The notes beneath the pieces were generated by a model, which worked only from the letters and a program-made list of their open reading frames with translations, was not told where the DNA came from and made no database searches. This document shows positions 11,396 through 22,825 of a DNA stretch of 64,000 bases, piece after piece. Origin of the DNA: Chlamydoabsidia padenii (lineage: Eukaryota; Mucoromycota; Mucoromycetes; Mucorales; Cunninghamellaceae); assembly GCA_025330725.1 (NCBI GenBank), contig JAIWND010000006.1:620001-684000 (forward strand), given 5' to 3'. The stretch's first letter is position 1. Every line of letters begins with the position of its first letter. Both the position numbers and the translations under genes were made by a program.

Positions 11396-12656
11396 ATGTC
11401 TTCCTCAGTTACTCCTTCTCTATTTACACCACTCAAGATTGGTCAACACATTTTGAATCATCGTATCGTTTTGGCACCAATGACTCGGGCTCGTTCAGAT
11501 GCCAATGGTTTGGTCTCGGATATCGACATTGAACATTTCCAACAACGTGCGACTCAAGGTGGACTACTTATTTCTGGAGCCAATGCAATCTCTGTAAATG
11601 CTGGTGGATTTCCCAACTGTCCGGGAATCTTCACAAAAGAGCAAATCGGTGCCTGGAAAAAAGTAACATCCGCCGTCCACGACAAAGGAGGTAAGAGAGG
11701 ATAGCTTAAGAATAGTGGAATTACTAATCAATGTGGTGCTTTATAGGTATTATCTTTTTGCAGATTGTCCATGCAGGTCGCGCTACCTTCTCATTTTGCT
11801 TACCAGATGGACAACATGCTGTGTCTGCTTCGGATATTGCCATCGAAGGAATTTCCGCTTTTGGTTTCCCTTATGAAAAGCCACGTGCACTGACGGTGGA
11901 TGGAATCAAGTCGATCACTCAAGAGTTTGCTCAAGCTGCTCTAAATGCTGTTGAAGCTGGATTCGATGGTAAGAATGAAAAAGAGAGAGAGAGAGAGAAA
12001 AAAGAGGGGGAGTGGAAATGGGTTAAAAGGTTAACAAATATGATTTTTTTGATGTAGGTGTGGAAATTCATGCAGCCGCTGGCTTCCTTTTGGATCAATT
12101 TATCCATACGTCAAGTAACAAGCGTACCGATGAATATGGTGGATCTATTGAAAATCGCACAAGATTTGCATTGGAGGTGGTGGGTGCGATCTCGGAAACC
12201 ATTGGCCAAGACAAGACCGCTATCCGGTTGAGTCCATGGGCGGACTTTCAAGACATGAAGGATGAAGACCCTTTGGCAACTTATAGCTATCTCACTAGTG
12301 CTCTTGAAAAGAAGTATCCTCATTTAGCCTATTTGCATTTTACTGAAGATCGTGTCAGTGTGCACGTAGATGGACCTGTTCATCAGAGTGAAGGACGCTC
12401 ACTGGCTCCCTTCCGTGCACTCTGGTCTGGTCCTTTTATCTCGGATGGAAACTACACTTACAGCATCGACGCCGCATATGACTATGCTGAACAATCTCCT
12501 AATGGTTTAGTTGCTTTTGGTCGTGCCTTTATCGCCAATCCTGATCTTGTGGAACGCATTCGACATCATTGGAAACTCAACCCTTATGACCGAAGCACTT
12601 TTTATACTCCTGGTCCTGCTGGATATATAGATTATCCCTTTTACAATCAAGTGTAA
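11396..12656 (+). CDS. Old yellow enzyme family flavin oxidoreductase with altered active site
   Basis: Three exons (11396-11690, 11747-11968, 12058-12656) give 371 residues, the normal length for an FMN-binding TIM barrel of the OYE family. Visible family motifs are LFTPLKIG, LAPMTRARSD, QRATQGGLLIS, AGGFPNCPGIFT, QIVHAGRA, GVEIH, DQFIHTSSNKRTDEYGGSIENRTRF, FISDGNYT and GLVAFGRAFIANPDL. OYEs reduce activated alkenes with NAD(P)H. The usual H-G-A-N/H-G-Y catalytic block reads H-A-A-A-G-F: the first His is kept, the second substrate-binding His/Asn is Ala, and the proton-donating Tyr is Phe. This suggests altered or lost ene-reductase chemistry. The other cofactor-binding regions look intact, so it is unlikely to be a simple pseudogene. 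Confidence 0.92.
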
Positions 12657-12742
12657 TGCTTGTCTTTATTAGATTAGTCGATACTTTATAATAAAATCGT
12701 CATACTTTATTTATGCAACTTTGTCCCTTATTTTTTTATAAT

Positions 12743-12754
12743 TTTGAAATCCCG
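12743..12754. promoter_or_regulatory. Bipartite TTTGAA/TCCCG element upstream of NIP7
   Basis: TTTGAAATCCCG, 109-120 bp before the NIP7 start, in the reverse orientation to the copy at the OYE gene. Confidence 0.5.
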
Positions 12755-12862
12755 ATAGTGGCTTGATGGAAGAGGTGGGATGGGGGGAAGCCAAGAAAAA
12801 AAAAATGGCCGACTTCATTTCTTTCCCCTTTACTTTTTTTTTTTTTTTTTTCTTTTGTCAGA

Positions 12863-13660
12863 ATGCGACCTCTCACTGGCGAAGAAACTACCACTTTGTT
12901 TGAAAAGCTTGCCAAATAGTAAGTCATGGACTGAAAAAGTACTTGTTTATAATAACTATTACTAAGATATTGTTTTTCTTTTAATAGTATTGGTGCCAAC
13001 ATTAAACACTTGATCGATCGCCCTGACGAAACCTACTGCTTCCGTCTTCACAAAAACAAAGTGTATTACCTCAGGTAGGTTATAAAAATAAAAGCAACTT
13101 GTTATAATATTAACTTTTTTATTCTTTGTTTAGTGAAAGCATGATGCGGGTAGCTGTCAGCATTGGTAGAGACCAACTCGGATCTCTTGGTGTCTGTTTT
13201 GGCAAATTCACAAAGACTGGTAAGTTCACCCTTCATATCACAGCATTAGATTATTTGGCCCAATATGCAAAGGTAATACTAGAGGATAGGGAAAAAAGTG
13301 ATATGGTATACTAATAAACATTGCGATTTGGATTGATAGCACAAGATTTGGATTAAACCCAATGGTGAAATGCCCTTCTTGTACGGTAACAATGTGGTCA
13401 AGGCTCATTTGGGACGTATTACTGATGATACACCTGAACATACTGGTGTGGTTATATTCTCCATGACAGATAGTCCCTTGGTAAGTGATTTGGATGAAAT
13501 AGGAATGATGTATACTTACTTTCTTGCTTTTTGTTACTAGGGTTTTGGAGTCACAGCAAGATCTACCGTCGATATGAAAAAGTTACAACCTACTGATATC
13601 ATCACCTTCCACCAAGCAGATGTGGGCGAATACCTTAGATCCGAAGATACTTTGTTTTAG
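12863..13660 (+). CDS. NIP7: 60S ribosome biogenesis protein NIP7
   Basis: Five exons (12863-12918, 12988-13074, 13134-13272, 13340-13480, 13541-13660) give exactly 180 residues, the length of yeast and human NIP7. Strong landmarks: [18 protein letters not shown] at the start, [63 protein letters not shown] and a C-terminal PUA domain ending [14 protein letters not shown]...[20 protein letters not shown]7 is a nucleolar factor that binds pre-rRNA through its PUA domain and works with Nop8/FTSJ3-type partners in 27S pre-rRNA processing. All junctions are canonical and in phase. A poly-T tract lies just before the start. Confidence 0.97.
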
Positions 13661-14003
13661 ATCATCTCGACCCTTCCCCTTCCTTGTTTTTTTTAATACG
13701 CCTTTATGCAACATTCAACCATGTCTACACCTTGTTGTCTCTTCATTGTTATTCTTCTTTACCATATTTTCAATCTTCCATTTTAAATAAAATCCTTGCA
13801 TGTATTTATTCCTTATAACAAATGGTGTTGGTGTTGATGGGTCACTCATGTTGGGGGTATTATTGATTACTTTGTGGGAATAAAAAGGGGAATCATATTT
13901 GATAGTATTGTGTGATTATAGGTGGTCTCCTTTTTATAGCATTTGTTAAATGTATATAAATCGCTTCACCATTCAAGCATTATGCACATTCGGTTATCGT
14001 GTT
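13661..14003. other. Intergenic 3' of NIP7
   Basis: Pyrimidine-rich 3' flank of NIP7 with an AATAAA-like string near 13787. No open frame is supported. Confidence 0.3.
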
Positions 14004-14023
14004 TTTAAACGCCGATAATAATC

Positions 14024-14155
14024 ATGTTGTCCATTGATCTGCTTCTTGCTTGGTCAAGCTTTATATATGGGTTAACTCTAACTGTATTGACGATATTCGT
14101 TTATGTTCCCTTATCAGAGACGGAAATACGAGCAATCAAGGAGGAGCCTTTTTGA
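14024..14155 (+). CDS. Possible 43-residue single-span membrane protein
   Basis: A single open frame of 43 codons plus stop. It starts MLSIDLLLAWSSFIYGLTLT, continues VLTIFVYVPLSETEIR and ends AIKEEPF. The first 30 residues form one hydrophobic segment followed by a charged tail, typical of small tail-anchored or subunit-type proteins. The recurrent promoter element TTTAAACGCCGA lies at 14004-14015, much closer than usual. There is no intron. I do not recognise a family; chance is possible for an ORF this short, and comparison with relatives would decide. Confidence 0.38.
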   Translation: MLSIDLLLAWSSFIYGLTLTVLTIFVYVPLSETEIRAIKEEPF

Positions 14156-14362
14156 TAAACAAACTGTTTCAGGTTATCTTTGCTTTCCAACACCAGTACT
14201 ACTCTCTCCATTACATCATTACCCTTAAAAGTTGATATAAATAAAGTCTCTAGTTTCAATTCACTATTTTCATGGCATCTAGTCAAAATGTTTGAATAGA
14301 CATCTTGAGATATATGCATATGAATACTTTTGATGGAAGAAGGGCATGATGAGATTAATATG

Positions 14363-14375
14363 TTTAAATCCCGCC
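14363..14375. promoter_or_regulatory. Bipartite TTTAAA/TCCCGCC element
   Basis: TTTAAATCCCGCC, about 135 bp before the ATG at 14509; a near-perfect copy of the recurrent element. Confidence 0.5.
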
Positions 14376-14508
14376 AATGCAGAATGTTATCTCCGCTGGC
14401 GAAATAAAGGAGTACCCTTTCAATCGTGTTTCACTCCCCTTCCTTCTTTCTATTTCACAATTGTTTTTTAAAATTACACCATCTTACTTCCACAAGACTT
14501 TATAATAA

Positions 14509-15091
14509 TATGTCAGGCTCATTAATCTCTTCAAATGTCTACTTGGAAGCTGGCAACTAGATTGATACAATACATATATATATATATATATATGTATACT
14601 TTGACGATGGATACTACCTTGTCTCGGGGTTGGACTATTCTTTGTCTTTGTGCTGTAACTTTTATGAAACAAGCTATTCTGTATTGGTAGGTATAATTAT
14701 TTGACACTTTTATTTAATTGATACTAATACAAGTGCACGTTTTTTCTTTTATGCTTGTAGGATTCTTCTATTGGCATCAATATTATAAAAACTAGGAACA
14801 TATCAACAATAGACAGTACACATACACTGGTCTTTAATGGATATGATTTATATATACATGATCAACTTGATTGTGAATATCTCGGTCTACTTGATAAGAA
14901 CAAGACCAATTGGCTAAAAGGTAAAAACATCCTTATGTAATGTAATCATGCTATTTATTAATCATTATCTTTGTTGTTGGATATTTATGCAGAAAGATCA
15001 AGGACCTGTTTGATATCGAACCAAGCACCATTGTCTCTGACGACGCCTTCATCTTAATCTCTCCCGTCATATATACGTATACAGAATCAGG
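14509..15091 (+). pseudogene. Unrecognised, possibly decayed spliced gene
   Basis: A start at 14509 opens MSGSLISSNVYLEAGN and then meets TAG beside a (TA)n microsatellite. The same frame continues beyond it as YFDDGYYLVSGLDYS...SYSVL to 14686. A convincing 74-nt intron follows (gtaggt, branch-like ATACTAAT, tgtag). Exon 14761 onward stays open (DSSIGINIIKTRNIST...YLGLLDKNKTNWLK) to a donor near 14921. A third piece (KDLFDIEPSTIVSDDAFIL) is one base out of phase. The same intron could instead give a 35-residue peptide starting at 14607. No family is recognised. The good intron with an in-frame stop and a phase break suggests either a decayed gene or start/exon choices I have missed. Confidence 0.3.
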
Positions 15092-15400
15092 TAAAATAAA
15101 AATGAATACAAATTAAAATAAAAATGACGACTATGCACATAGAATTAGGTGAAAAGGTCGATTGGTTTTCAATCTACACCATTACTTTGATATGGTACCT
15201 GATTATATAACCTTACTGCACTTTTTAACTCCCGATTTCATTACCAGTATATTTACTAATTTCCCCTCTTCTTTTTTTTTCTATTCTTCTTTTTCTCCGT
15301 CTAGTTACCACCTTCAAATCAATTATTGTCCTTTTACCTTTTTATACTTTTATTTTATTCTTCTTCTTCTTCTTCTTCTCACTTTTTATACCTTCACCTT

Positions 15401-18254
15401 ATGAACTCTACTTTACCTCCTTCTGGAAACGATACTATCAAAATAGTATCTTCTTCTACTGATTTACCTCCCGGTGGTGCTGGTGCTGGTCTTACTGTGA
15501 TCAAGGAGCATGACGAAGAATCAGACAACAATTTACACAAGCAATATGAAAATATGACCTATGATGAAATCGCACAACGAATGGCGGACAACTATAAAGA
15601 ACTAACTGACATGATGGTGTCGCGGGGCCTTACACCATCTTCCACTACTTCGTCATCTGACAACTCAAACAATAACACCAACGGGGGCAACGAAGATGAC
15701 GAGCAACTAGTGATGGGACTTGATATAATGGACAATAAAGATGATGACTTGGATGAACAACAAATCGTGGATAATGTCGAAATGGATGAACCTACCAAGA
15801 GAACCAAGATGACCAAACTCTTTTGGCGGGCAGCTTCTTCGGGTGACAGCGACAAGGTCCGATCTCTTTTACAAAACGAACAATACAACAAGTTTGTGGA
15901 TATTGATGCTAAAGACGACGACGGGACCACTCCATTAATCTATGCAGCATGCTTTGGAAAGGCAGATATTGCTCAACTTCTCTTATCATCGGGTGCCAAA
16001 ATTGATATTCAGGACTCATGTAAGTGTATGACAAGGTTTTATTATTCTCATCCAGATATGTGTACAAAATCATGTTACTAACTTTACTTGTTTTTACCTT
16101 TTTAGTCGGATGGTCAGCTTTGATGTGGGCTACAAACAACAATCAAGAGCAATTGGTAAAGATACTCTTGGAACATGGTGCTTCTTCTCAAACAAAGTCA
16201 GCTAAAGGTCGAACAGTATTTGATTTTGTCAACACGGATAATCAAAAGATTGTGGATATTTTGGCAACAAACCCTCGGGACAGCATCTCTTCAACATCAA
16301 GTATATTTGGCCGTAACGGTAGCAGTCAATCCTCCTCTTCTTCCAATGCTGGTGATTATGACTTTTACTACCAATCAACAGTGGAAGGCTATGACAGCTT
16401 CATGACAGAAGAGGCTGAAAGAAGAAGAAAACTGTTGGAATCAGCTATGAATCTCGGTGCCAATGATCTCTATGATGGTGTCGATATGGATGACTTTGAC
16501 CAATACGATAATGGTGATGGAATCGGCGACAATGACGATGAAGATGACACTAACAACAATGACTTTCAATGGGATAAATGTTTACCGGATCAAATGTTTG
16601 TTTTTGGGGCGGACGACTTGCCTTATATACTTGACACCATTATTACCAATATTCAACTACCAATGCGATCACAACACGAAATATGTATCCCCGCCAATGT
16701 CATCTTCCTCAGCTCTCGGTTTGCTCACTATTTTTCCACAGACGAATTGTTAAATGAAGTCATGGATGGATCCTTGGAAAGGATGAATGCAACTATCAAG
16801 GTAAGGACTGTACAAGTTTTAAACTTTTTTTTGTATATTACCAACTTGACTTGCTTACTGTTAATCACCTTTTTTAGGCAAACGCTAGGAATGTCCACGT
16901 GCTGGCTTTTTGGTTAACCAATCTCACACAACTACTTCACTATCTCAAGAAAGATTCTGGTCTTGTTGTCGCCACTGCTAATCACCAGCTCAGCCTCTCG
17001 GAACTCATCTCGGAAACATATACAGCGGTGATCAATGATACAGAGCGCCGTATTGCTAAAATCCTGGGACCTGCCATGCTCGAACACGAAGAAATTCCTG
17101 GGATGGACGATGTCAACTTTACTGATGATTGGCACCGTTTCTTTCGACGTAGCAGTCGTCGATCCGTGGTTATTCCTCCAGATGGTGCTCTTGCTGTCCA
17201 AATGAAACGCCACATGTCTTCTAACAATGGTAACTCGGATACTATGGAATCAACAACGAACCCAGGCACCAACAAGTCTGTAGCGATCTCTCCGCAATCA
17301 ATCACTAGCCTCCTATCCTCAACATTGTTTGTACTACAATCCTACGATGTCCACCCCACCATTGTGGTCCAAGCCTTAGCTCAATTCTTCCACTATCTGT
17401 CATGCGAACTCTTCAACAGGATTCTCACCAACAAAAAACTTCTCTGTCGGTCCAAAGCAATGCAAATTCGTATGAATCTATCTAAAATCGAGGACTGGAT
17501 CTGCGCCAATCACATGCCAGCAAGTCTTGCCTCTTATTTAAATCCTACCACTCAACTCCTCCAACTTTTACAATGCTTGACTCAATTGACGGACTTGGTT
17601 AGCTTTATCAACACTGTCAAATCCTTTGATGTACTCAATGCACTTCAAGTAAAACGGTGTGTGGTCAATTACAGGTATGAAGTCAATGAACCCCGTCTAC
17701 CCGAAGAAATCGAAAAGTATGCTATGCAACTAGCCGAAGACACTGTACGCCATCGCCAAGCAAGACACCAGACGAAGAATACCGAACCATCGATACCTAT
17801 ACAACGTCAACGCCACTCCTCTATGTCCTTGTCAAGATCTCACAGTATCTCGATGCAACGTAGCGAATCACGACGTCGAGATAGTATGTCTCATTTGGTT
17901 GGCTCATTTATGTCAAGTATGGGGATCAGTACATCATTGGATTCCGCTCCGCAACAGCCGAAACAGTCTCTAGATGAACTGCCTCTCTCACCTGTTGACA
18001 TGAAATCTACCAAGAATGAAGATGAAGCAAATGACAATGATAATGACGATGACGATGACAAGGAAATCAAGGAAACAAAGGATTCTAAATTTATGCTACC
18101 CTTCTCGGTCCCTACTTCGACAACTGGTCAGCAACAACAGCAACAGCAACAACAGCACTTGAAACATGAACACTTTGTGAAGGAACGTCTTCTTGTGCCA
18201 ATCATTCCAGAAGACTGGATGAAGATTCTCGACAAAGGACATCTCACCAATTAG
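15401..18254 (+). CDS. Ankyrin-repeat and dilute (DIL) domain protein
   Basis: Three exons (15401-16019, 16106-16800, 16878-18254) give 896 residues. After a Ser/Asp-rich head (1-150), ankyrin repeats run from about 160 to 290 (DDGTTPLIYAACFGKADIAQLLLSSGAKIDIQD, then GWSALMWATNNNQEQLVKILLEHGA). An acidic linker rich in Asp/Asn follows. The second half is a DIL domain like that of class V myosin tails: NVHVLAFWLTNLTQLLHYLKKD, then LSSTLFVLQSYDVHPTIVVQALAQFFHYLSCELFNRILTNK, and LSKIEDWI. Fungal ankyrin-DIL proteins lack a motor; by analogy with myosin tails they are expected to bind cargo or vesicles, but this is inference. The C-terminus is Ser/Asp/Gln-rich and probably disordered. The ATG chosen follows a pyrimidine tract; an upstream in-frame Met gives a Phe/Ser-rich stretch. 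Confidence 0.88.
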
Positions 18255-19617
18255 CAACGTCCTCTTCTCTCCATGGTTTACAATAGTTTTATCCCCTTCT
18301 ATTTATGTACATTAGTCTTTTTTTTTATACACTCTTCTTTTATGTCCATTCTACCCACCTCTTTATTTACGCACCTTTTGTATAAACCATAATTAGTTTT
18401 TTTTTTTATTACCCTTTTTATCGCTCACATCCTCTTCCCTCTCATGTACGATTTCTCCATATGATACAACTTGTCCTATATATTCGATAATAAAATCTTC
18501 ATTTATCTATGATATTATATCTTGCTTTGTGTGGTTTAGGAAGGGATCTGTTACAGGTACGTAGGAATTGGTTACACAGACTTGATTTCGAAAACGCGGG
18601 GTTCCAAAAAAAAGGTAAATATGATCTGGAACCTACTCTTAAACAATTGTAATATCAAACTAATAATGCAAACAGATATAACTGGTAAGTAATAACACGA
18701 GTCTTTTTTTGGCTCATCATGATTCTACACTAATAGAGTCTGTAGGTGGATTCCAAATCAGGCGGGATGGGCGGGAGTTGAAAATGACTTTTTTTTTTGC
18801 ACATGGGCATGAAGTTAGGCATAGCTTTCAAGCCAGCTCGAAGGAGAAGTTGGGCGTAGAGCTGGTGGGTACGCGGTATACTTGATACATGATCGGGCCA
18901 TGATTTGCATGATTTACATGGTCAAATCATGTAAAAATCATATTTTTTTTTGCCGTGTCTATTATGGTGAAAGAACTTTGGATTTTTTTTTCAAACGAGG
19001 ATTGCTTATCATTTAGACTAGTTCTGACCGTGAAAGGAGGTTCGTCTAATCAAGAAATTCATGCAGAATATGAATTTCAAATTTAAATCCCGACTATGGG
19101 CGGGACGTGAATTTCAGGTCAGTTCGGAGGGGAAATGTTGGGCGAGAAGTTGGCCATAGAGTTCAGGCCAATTACGAGTGCAGATTATCTTGAATTTGAC
19201 CTGAATAACATAAGGGTCTGAGATCTATAGCCACGTTTACCAAGAAAGGAACCTATGGCACAGCTAGTCGGAGCGCGATTTAAATTTTGTCATAAAGCAA
19301 TGTGTTCTTTCTGAAAGAAGTAGTGAACAAAGTCGCTGGGTGATTTGAATTCAAATCAAGTTGACCATTCTAGGTTATTCATACCAAATTTTATTACTGT
19401 GGTATCTTGAGAATACCCGGGGCAATTACGGCAAAAAGTATAACACACATGATAAAATGATACAAGAGATTTTTATTGAGTATGATAGTATTAAAAAGGA
19501 ATGCACGTTGTATAGATAAAGTGAGGTAAAAACTATGACAATGGATAATAAAAAGACATAAAAACTAAATAACTACAGGGAGATAACAAAATAAGGAATC
19601 AAACTATTTGACAGGAT
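18255..19617. other. Repeat-bearing intergenic stretch
   Basis: No gene is seen. It contains copies of dispersed repeats: CAGCTCGAAGGAGAAGTTGG near 18833 and a diverged relative near 19121, and a 140-bp unit at 18964-19110 that recurs near 57119-57260. Several GGCGGG strings and a TTTAAATCCCG at 19082-19092 are present. A palindromic CATGATTT/AAATCATG patch lies near 18900-18940. Confidence 0.5.
18964..19110 (+). repeat. Dispersed repeat copy A
   Basis: Shares order and spacing with 57119-57260: a TGGTGAAAGAACTTTGGATTT-type start followed by poly-T and TCAAA, about 90 bp of diverged sequence, then AAATTCATGCAGAAT and a GAATTTCAAATTTAAA block. No coding potential. Probably an old transposable-element relic; it carries the promoter-like TTTAAATCCCG at its end. 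Confidence 0.55.
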
Positions 19618-21375
19618 CTATTTCTTTTTTCCTTTAGATTTTGGGCTAGGTTTAGTCACTTTACCACCTTTAATCCGACTAGTGCCTTCAAATCCAGCCC
19701 GCGCCTTGTTGCCACCTTTCTTGCCAGATTTCTTGTCCTTCTTGGAGTCGATGCGTTTTTGAAGATTTTCTGTTCGTTTCTTGATTTTGCTTTGTTCGTC
19801 GTATTTCACCTTTTCAGCACGCTTGGTCCATTCCTGCGCACTCTTGTTCTTGATCTTTTCTTGTCGCTTGATGGTTTTCTTCAACAAAGTCGTATCGTCC
19901 TTGATCTTTTCACCAGTAGCCATAGCAATAGCTTTTTGCCATTCTTGTTTTTCCAATAACGCTCGGGCCTGATATAAAAAAAAACATACAATATGAAAAA
20001 AGAGGGAGGAGGGTAAGCGAGTCGAGTAACAAAACAAGTAGGAAGTCTTACCTTTTCTTTGTCTTCAGACTTTAATTTGTCCAGTTTTTGTTGTTGGGTT
20101 TCGATCTTCTTTAGTTGAGACTTGATATCCACAGCACCTTTCTTTTTAGTAGCAGGACCCACTGACAGTTTGCCAAATACAATGTCGCCATCCATTTTCA
20201 CCGAATCTGCCGCATTTCCAGTACGTGTCTAGAAAGATAGAATGTTAGTACGAGTTTTTTTGTTTGTCTGTCTTTTGCCAGCCGTTACTTCTTTTTTTGC
20301 AATAATATGTATTACCGATGATTTAGTAGGATCCTTGACAAGTTCTTCTGGTGCCACTTTGTTGCCCTTTTCCTTTTGAGACTTGATCGCCTTCTTTCGA
20401 TCTTGTTTTTTCTTCAATCGTTCCTCCAAGATCGCTTCCCTGCTTCGGGTTTTGTTGGTGCCAGTTCCTGGTGCGTTTCGTTTTTCACGTTGTTGGATGA
20501 TTCGATCATGGAGTTTGCGCTTCAGTTCACTGATTTCGTTCTTTGGTGGCATGGGTTGAAGAGGTTCTAACATACAAGTTGTTAGTAGAAGAAGAGTGAG
20601 TTTATAAAACATGGCCTTGTTTCTTTATCTGTATTTCCTTGTTGTTTCTTACCAGTTGGCTTGAGTTGTGCAGGTTCGGCATCATCGACAAGTCCACTAA
20701 AGTTAGCCTGGCCGTTGATTGCCTTTGATTGATCGTCTTCGTCTACATCCATTCCGTCATTGTTACTGGTAGAAATAACGGCTTGCGTCTTCTTTGGTTG
20801 TTGTTTACTGTTGGCTTTTCCGTTGTTAGTTTGTTGATTGAATTGTTGTTCTTGTTGGATTTCGGTTATAGTTCGTTGATTACTAGGATCGAGCTATATT
20901 TTAAACGATTATAGTTAGTCAGTTATACACAACGAGATCCTGTAACTTTTTTTTTTTTTTTTTTTTTGTATTCTACCTTGGCTTTTTTAGCTTTTTTAGA
21001 CGCTTCCTTGACAACCTGCTTTGGTGCACTTTTTCTCTTGTTATGCATATATTTCGAATCATTCTAAATAAAAGACAAAAGTCTTATGATTAGTATACCC
21101 TAAAACGACCCGACTGCGATGGCCCTTTTTTTATAACTTACTTCTGCTGCTTTTGGATCAGTGAAGTAAAACTTGCTGGGTATAAGATTTAGTAAAGCAT
21201 CAAAGGCGGTCGAGTGTGTTGAGATTCGTTCCTATAAGAGAAAGAGAAAAATAAGGTAAGAATAAGGTTTGACAGTTTGACAGTTTCATAGGACAGTAAA
21301 AGAGTCCAGTCCAATAAAACCCAGTTTGGACAAAATACATACAGAGAGTGAATCCAGTATTTGCGTTTGCACCAT
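19618..21375 (-). CDS. SURF6 / Rrp14-like ribosome biogenesis protein
   Basis: Seven exons (21375-21343, 21231-21142, 21063-20977, 20893-20653, 20566-20316, 20228-20052, 19968-19618) give 409 residues with every phase closing. The N-terminal part (HSTAFDALLNLIPSKFYF) matches the conserved Rrp14 head. The middle is acidic/Gln-rich. The SURF6 domain follows: ISELKRKLHDRIIQQREKRN, SREAILEERLKKKQDRKK, DIVFGKLSV, ARALLEKQEWQKAIAMATGEKIKDDTTLLKKTIKRQEKIKNKSAQEW, and a Lys/Arg-rich nucleolar tail ending KGKKK. SURF6/Rrp14 binds nucleic acid in the nucleolus and is needed for both ribosomal subunits. GGCGCTTTAAA lies 65 bp upstream of the start. An intron near 20947-20968 carries a 21-T run. Confidence 0.94.
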
Positions 21376-22825
21376 TATTGATAATTGCAAAGCAGGAGAG
21401 CGAGAAGAAGAGAGAAGAGAAGTGAAGAAAAAAAAGGTGGCGCTTTAAAGGTCGCGGTCACAGGCAAGAAGCGGATTGTAAAATTGACATTTCCACCGTT
21501 CATGCTCTATGTTATACAATGCATTTCCCCTTCCTTTGTGACAACATTCATCCCGCCTTCACGAATATATTCTCAATATATGTGTCCAATTCTATTATGG
21601 TCTGTAGCTATCCGGGACTATATGAAGAAAAGAGGTAATTGAAGCCGCTAACAGACAATGAAAGAAGAATCGGTGTTTGAAACTGGAGACCCCATTATGA
21701 TCCTCTCACTCGGTGACTTGAGCTTCCAATATCCATCGGCATGATTTCATTGATGGAACCAAGGACGTATGCCTTATCTGGTCATACAAAGAAAGTAAGA
21801 AAATTAGAGAGGGATGACCTTGGTTTTCAAATCCCGCTTTTAAAGACAAGCGTCGGAAACATTTAACCCACTTTTTCTTCTCTTTCAAATACTTGACCAC
21901 CACTGAGGTTGTGTGTAGCAAACTTTACCAAAGCTACTCTCTATTATAAAGGTAGGTCACTACGAGGAACAATACATTCATTCCATTGACAACGTGCGGA
22001 AATTCTTTGTACTTTACTAATCACTCTTTTTTATTTTATTTTTTGTAAAAGTAAATGGGTGGATAAAACCAAATGAGTCTTCACAAGCGTTGGTACAGAT
22101 ATCTATTACTACTAGGTGAGTTAAAAGTATGTTATTGATAATGGGCTGTCTAATCTATATGTACTGCACTTGAGAATCTTGGGATGGAATCAAGGGCGGA
22201 TAACTAAGGGATCGACCATAGCGGCAATAATTGGTAATACAAGGACAAAAAGGACAAGCACTGACTTGGGATTGGTGGATAGGACTTGTATGCTGGTACT
22301 CAAACAATGGGGAACAAGTCCAAAGCACGATCTGGTGGACGAACGGTATAACTCGGGAAAAATAGCGGTAGCAATAGTGATTTGATTTGTAGTTAAATTT
22401 GTTGTTGATCATAACCAAATAAATAAATAAAAAAAGATTGATATGTTAATGGTAACTTGATTAGGTATAAACTGAACGGTGTGTGCATTCATACATGTTG
22501 AATGGGTGACACTGCCATTAATATTAGATAGTATAGCATGTGTATGAATTTGGAAGGCAGAAAAATAAAGACATATGATTGTACAACGATCTAAATGCTA
22601 CGATCATGTTTCCCACATATGATTTTAAACTTGGTTTTTTTTTTTCTGTTTTGTTTATTAAAGTGTGATAAAAATAAACATGGTACAATGATAAACTAAG
22701 GGATGAAGGGGGTAAATAAAAGATATTACAGAATAATGGGAGGGGGGAAGAGTTAGACTATAGTTAATTAAAGTGTTTTTTTAAGATAGGGAATGATGAT
22801 CAATGGATACAAATAAATATGAGCT
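21376..22825. other. Intergenic with one possible tiny spliced gene
   Basis: TTCAAATCCCGC lies at 21826-21836 with no obvious gene start within 200 bp. At 22073 an ATG in good context (CCAAATG) opens MSLHKRWYRYLLLL up to a clean donor at 22116. Joining to 22193-22384 would give about 77 residues, but the acceptor (tcaag) is poor and no family is recognised, so I leave it unannotated. The rest is AT-rich. Confidence 0.3.

Noticed and set aside
13220..13272. Intron starting at GTAAGT after KTG in NIP7
   Set aside because: The sequence continues in frame with the conserved [17 protein letters not shown]; removing it would delete a core motif.
21385..21642. Arg/Lys-rich plus-strand frame opposite the SURF6 promoter
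   Set aside because: It overlaps the SURF6 promoter element, has no homology and its composition follows purine tracts.
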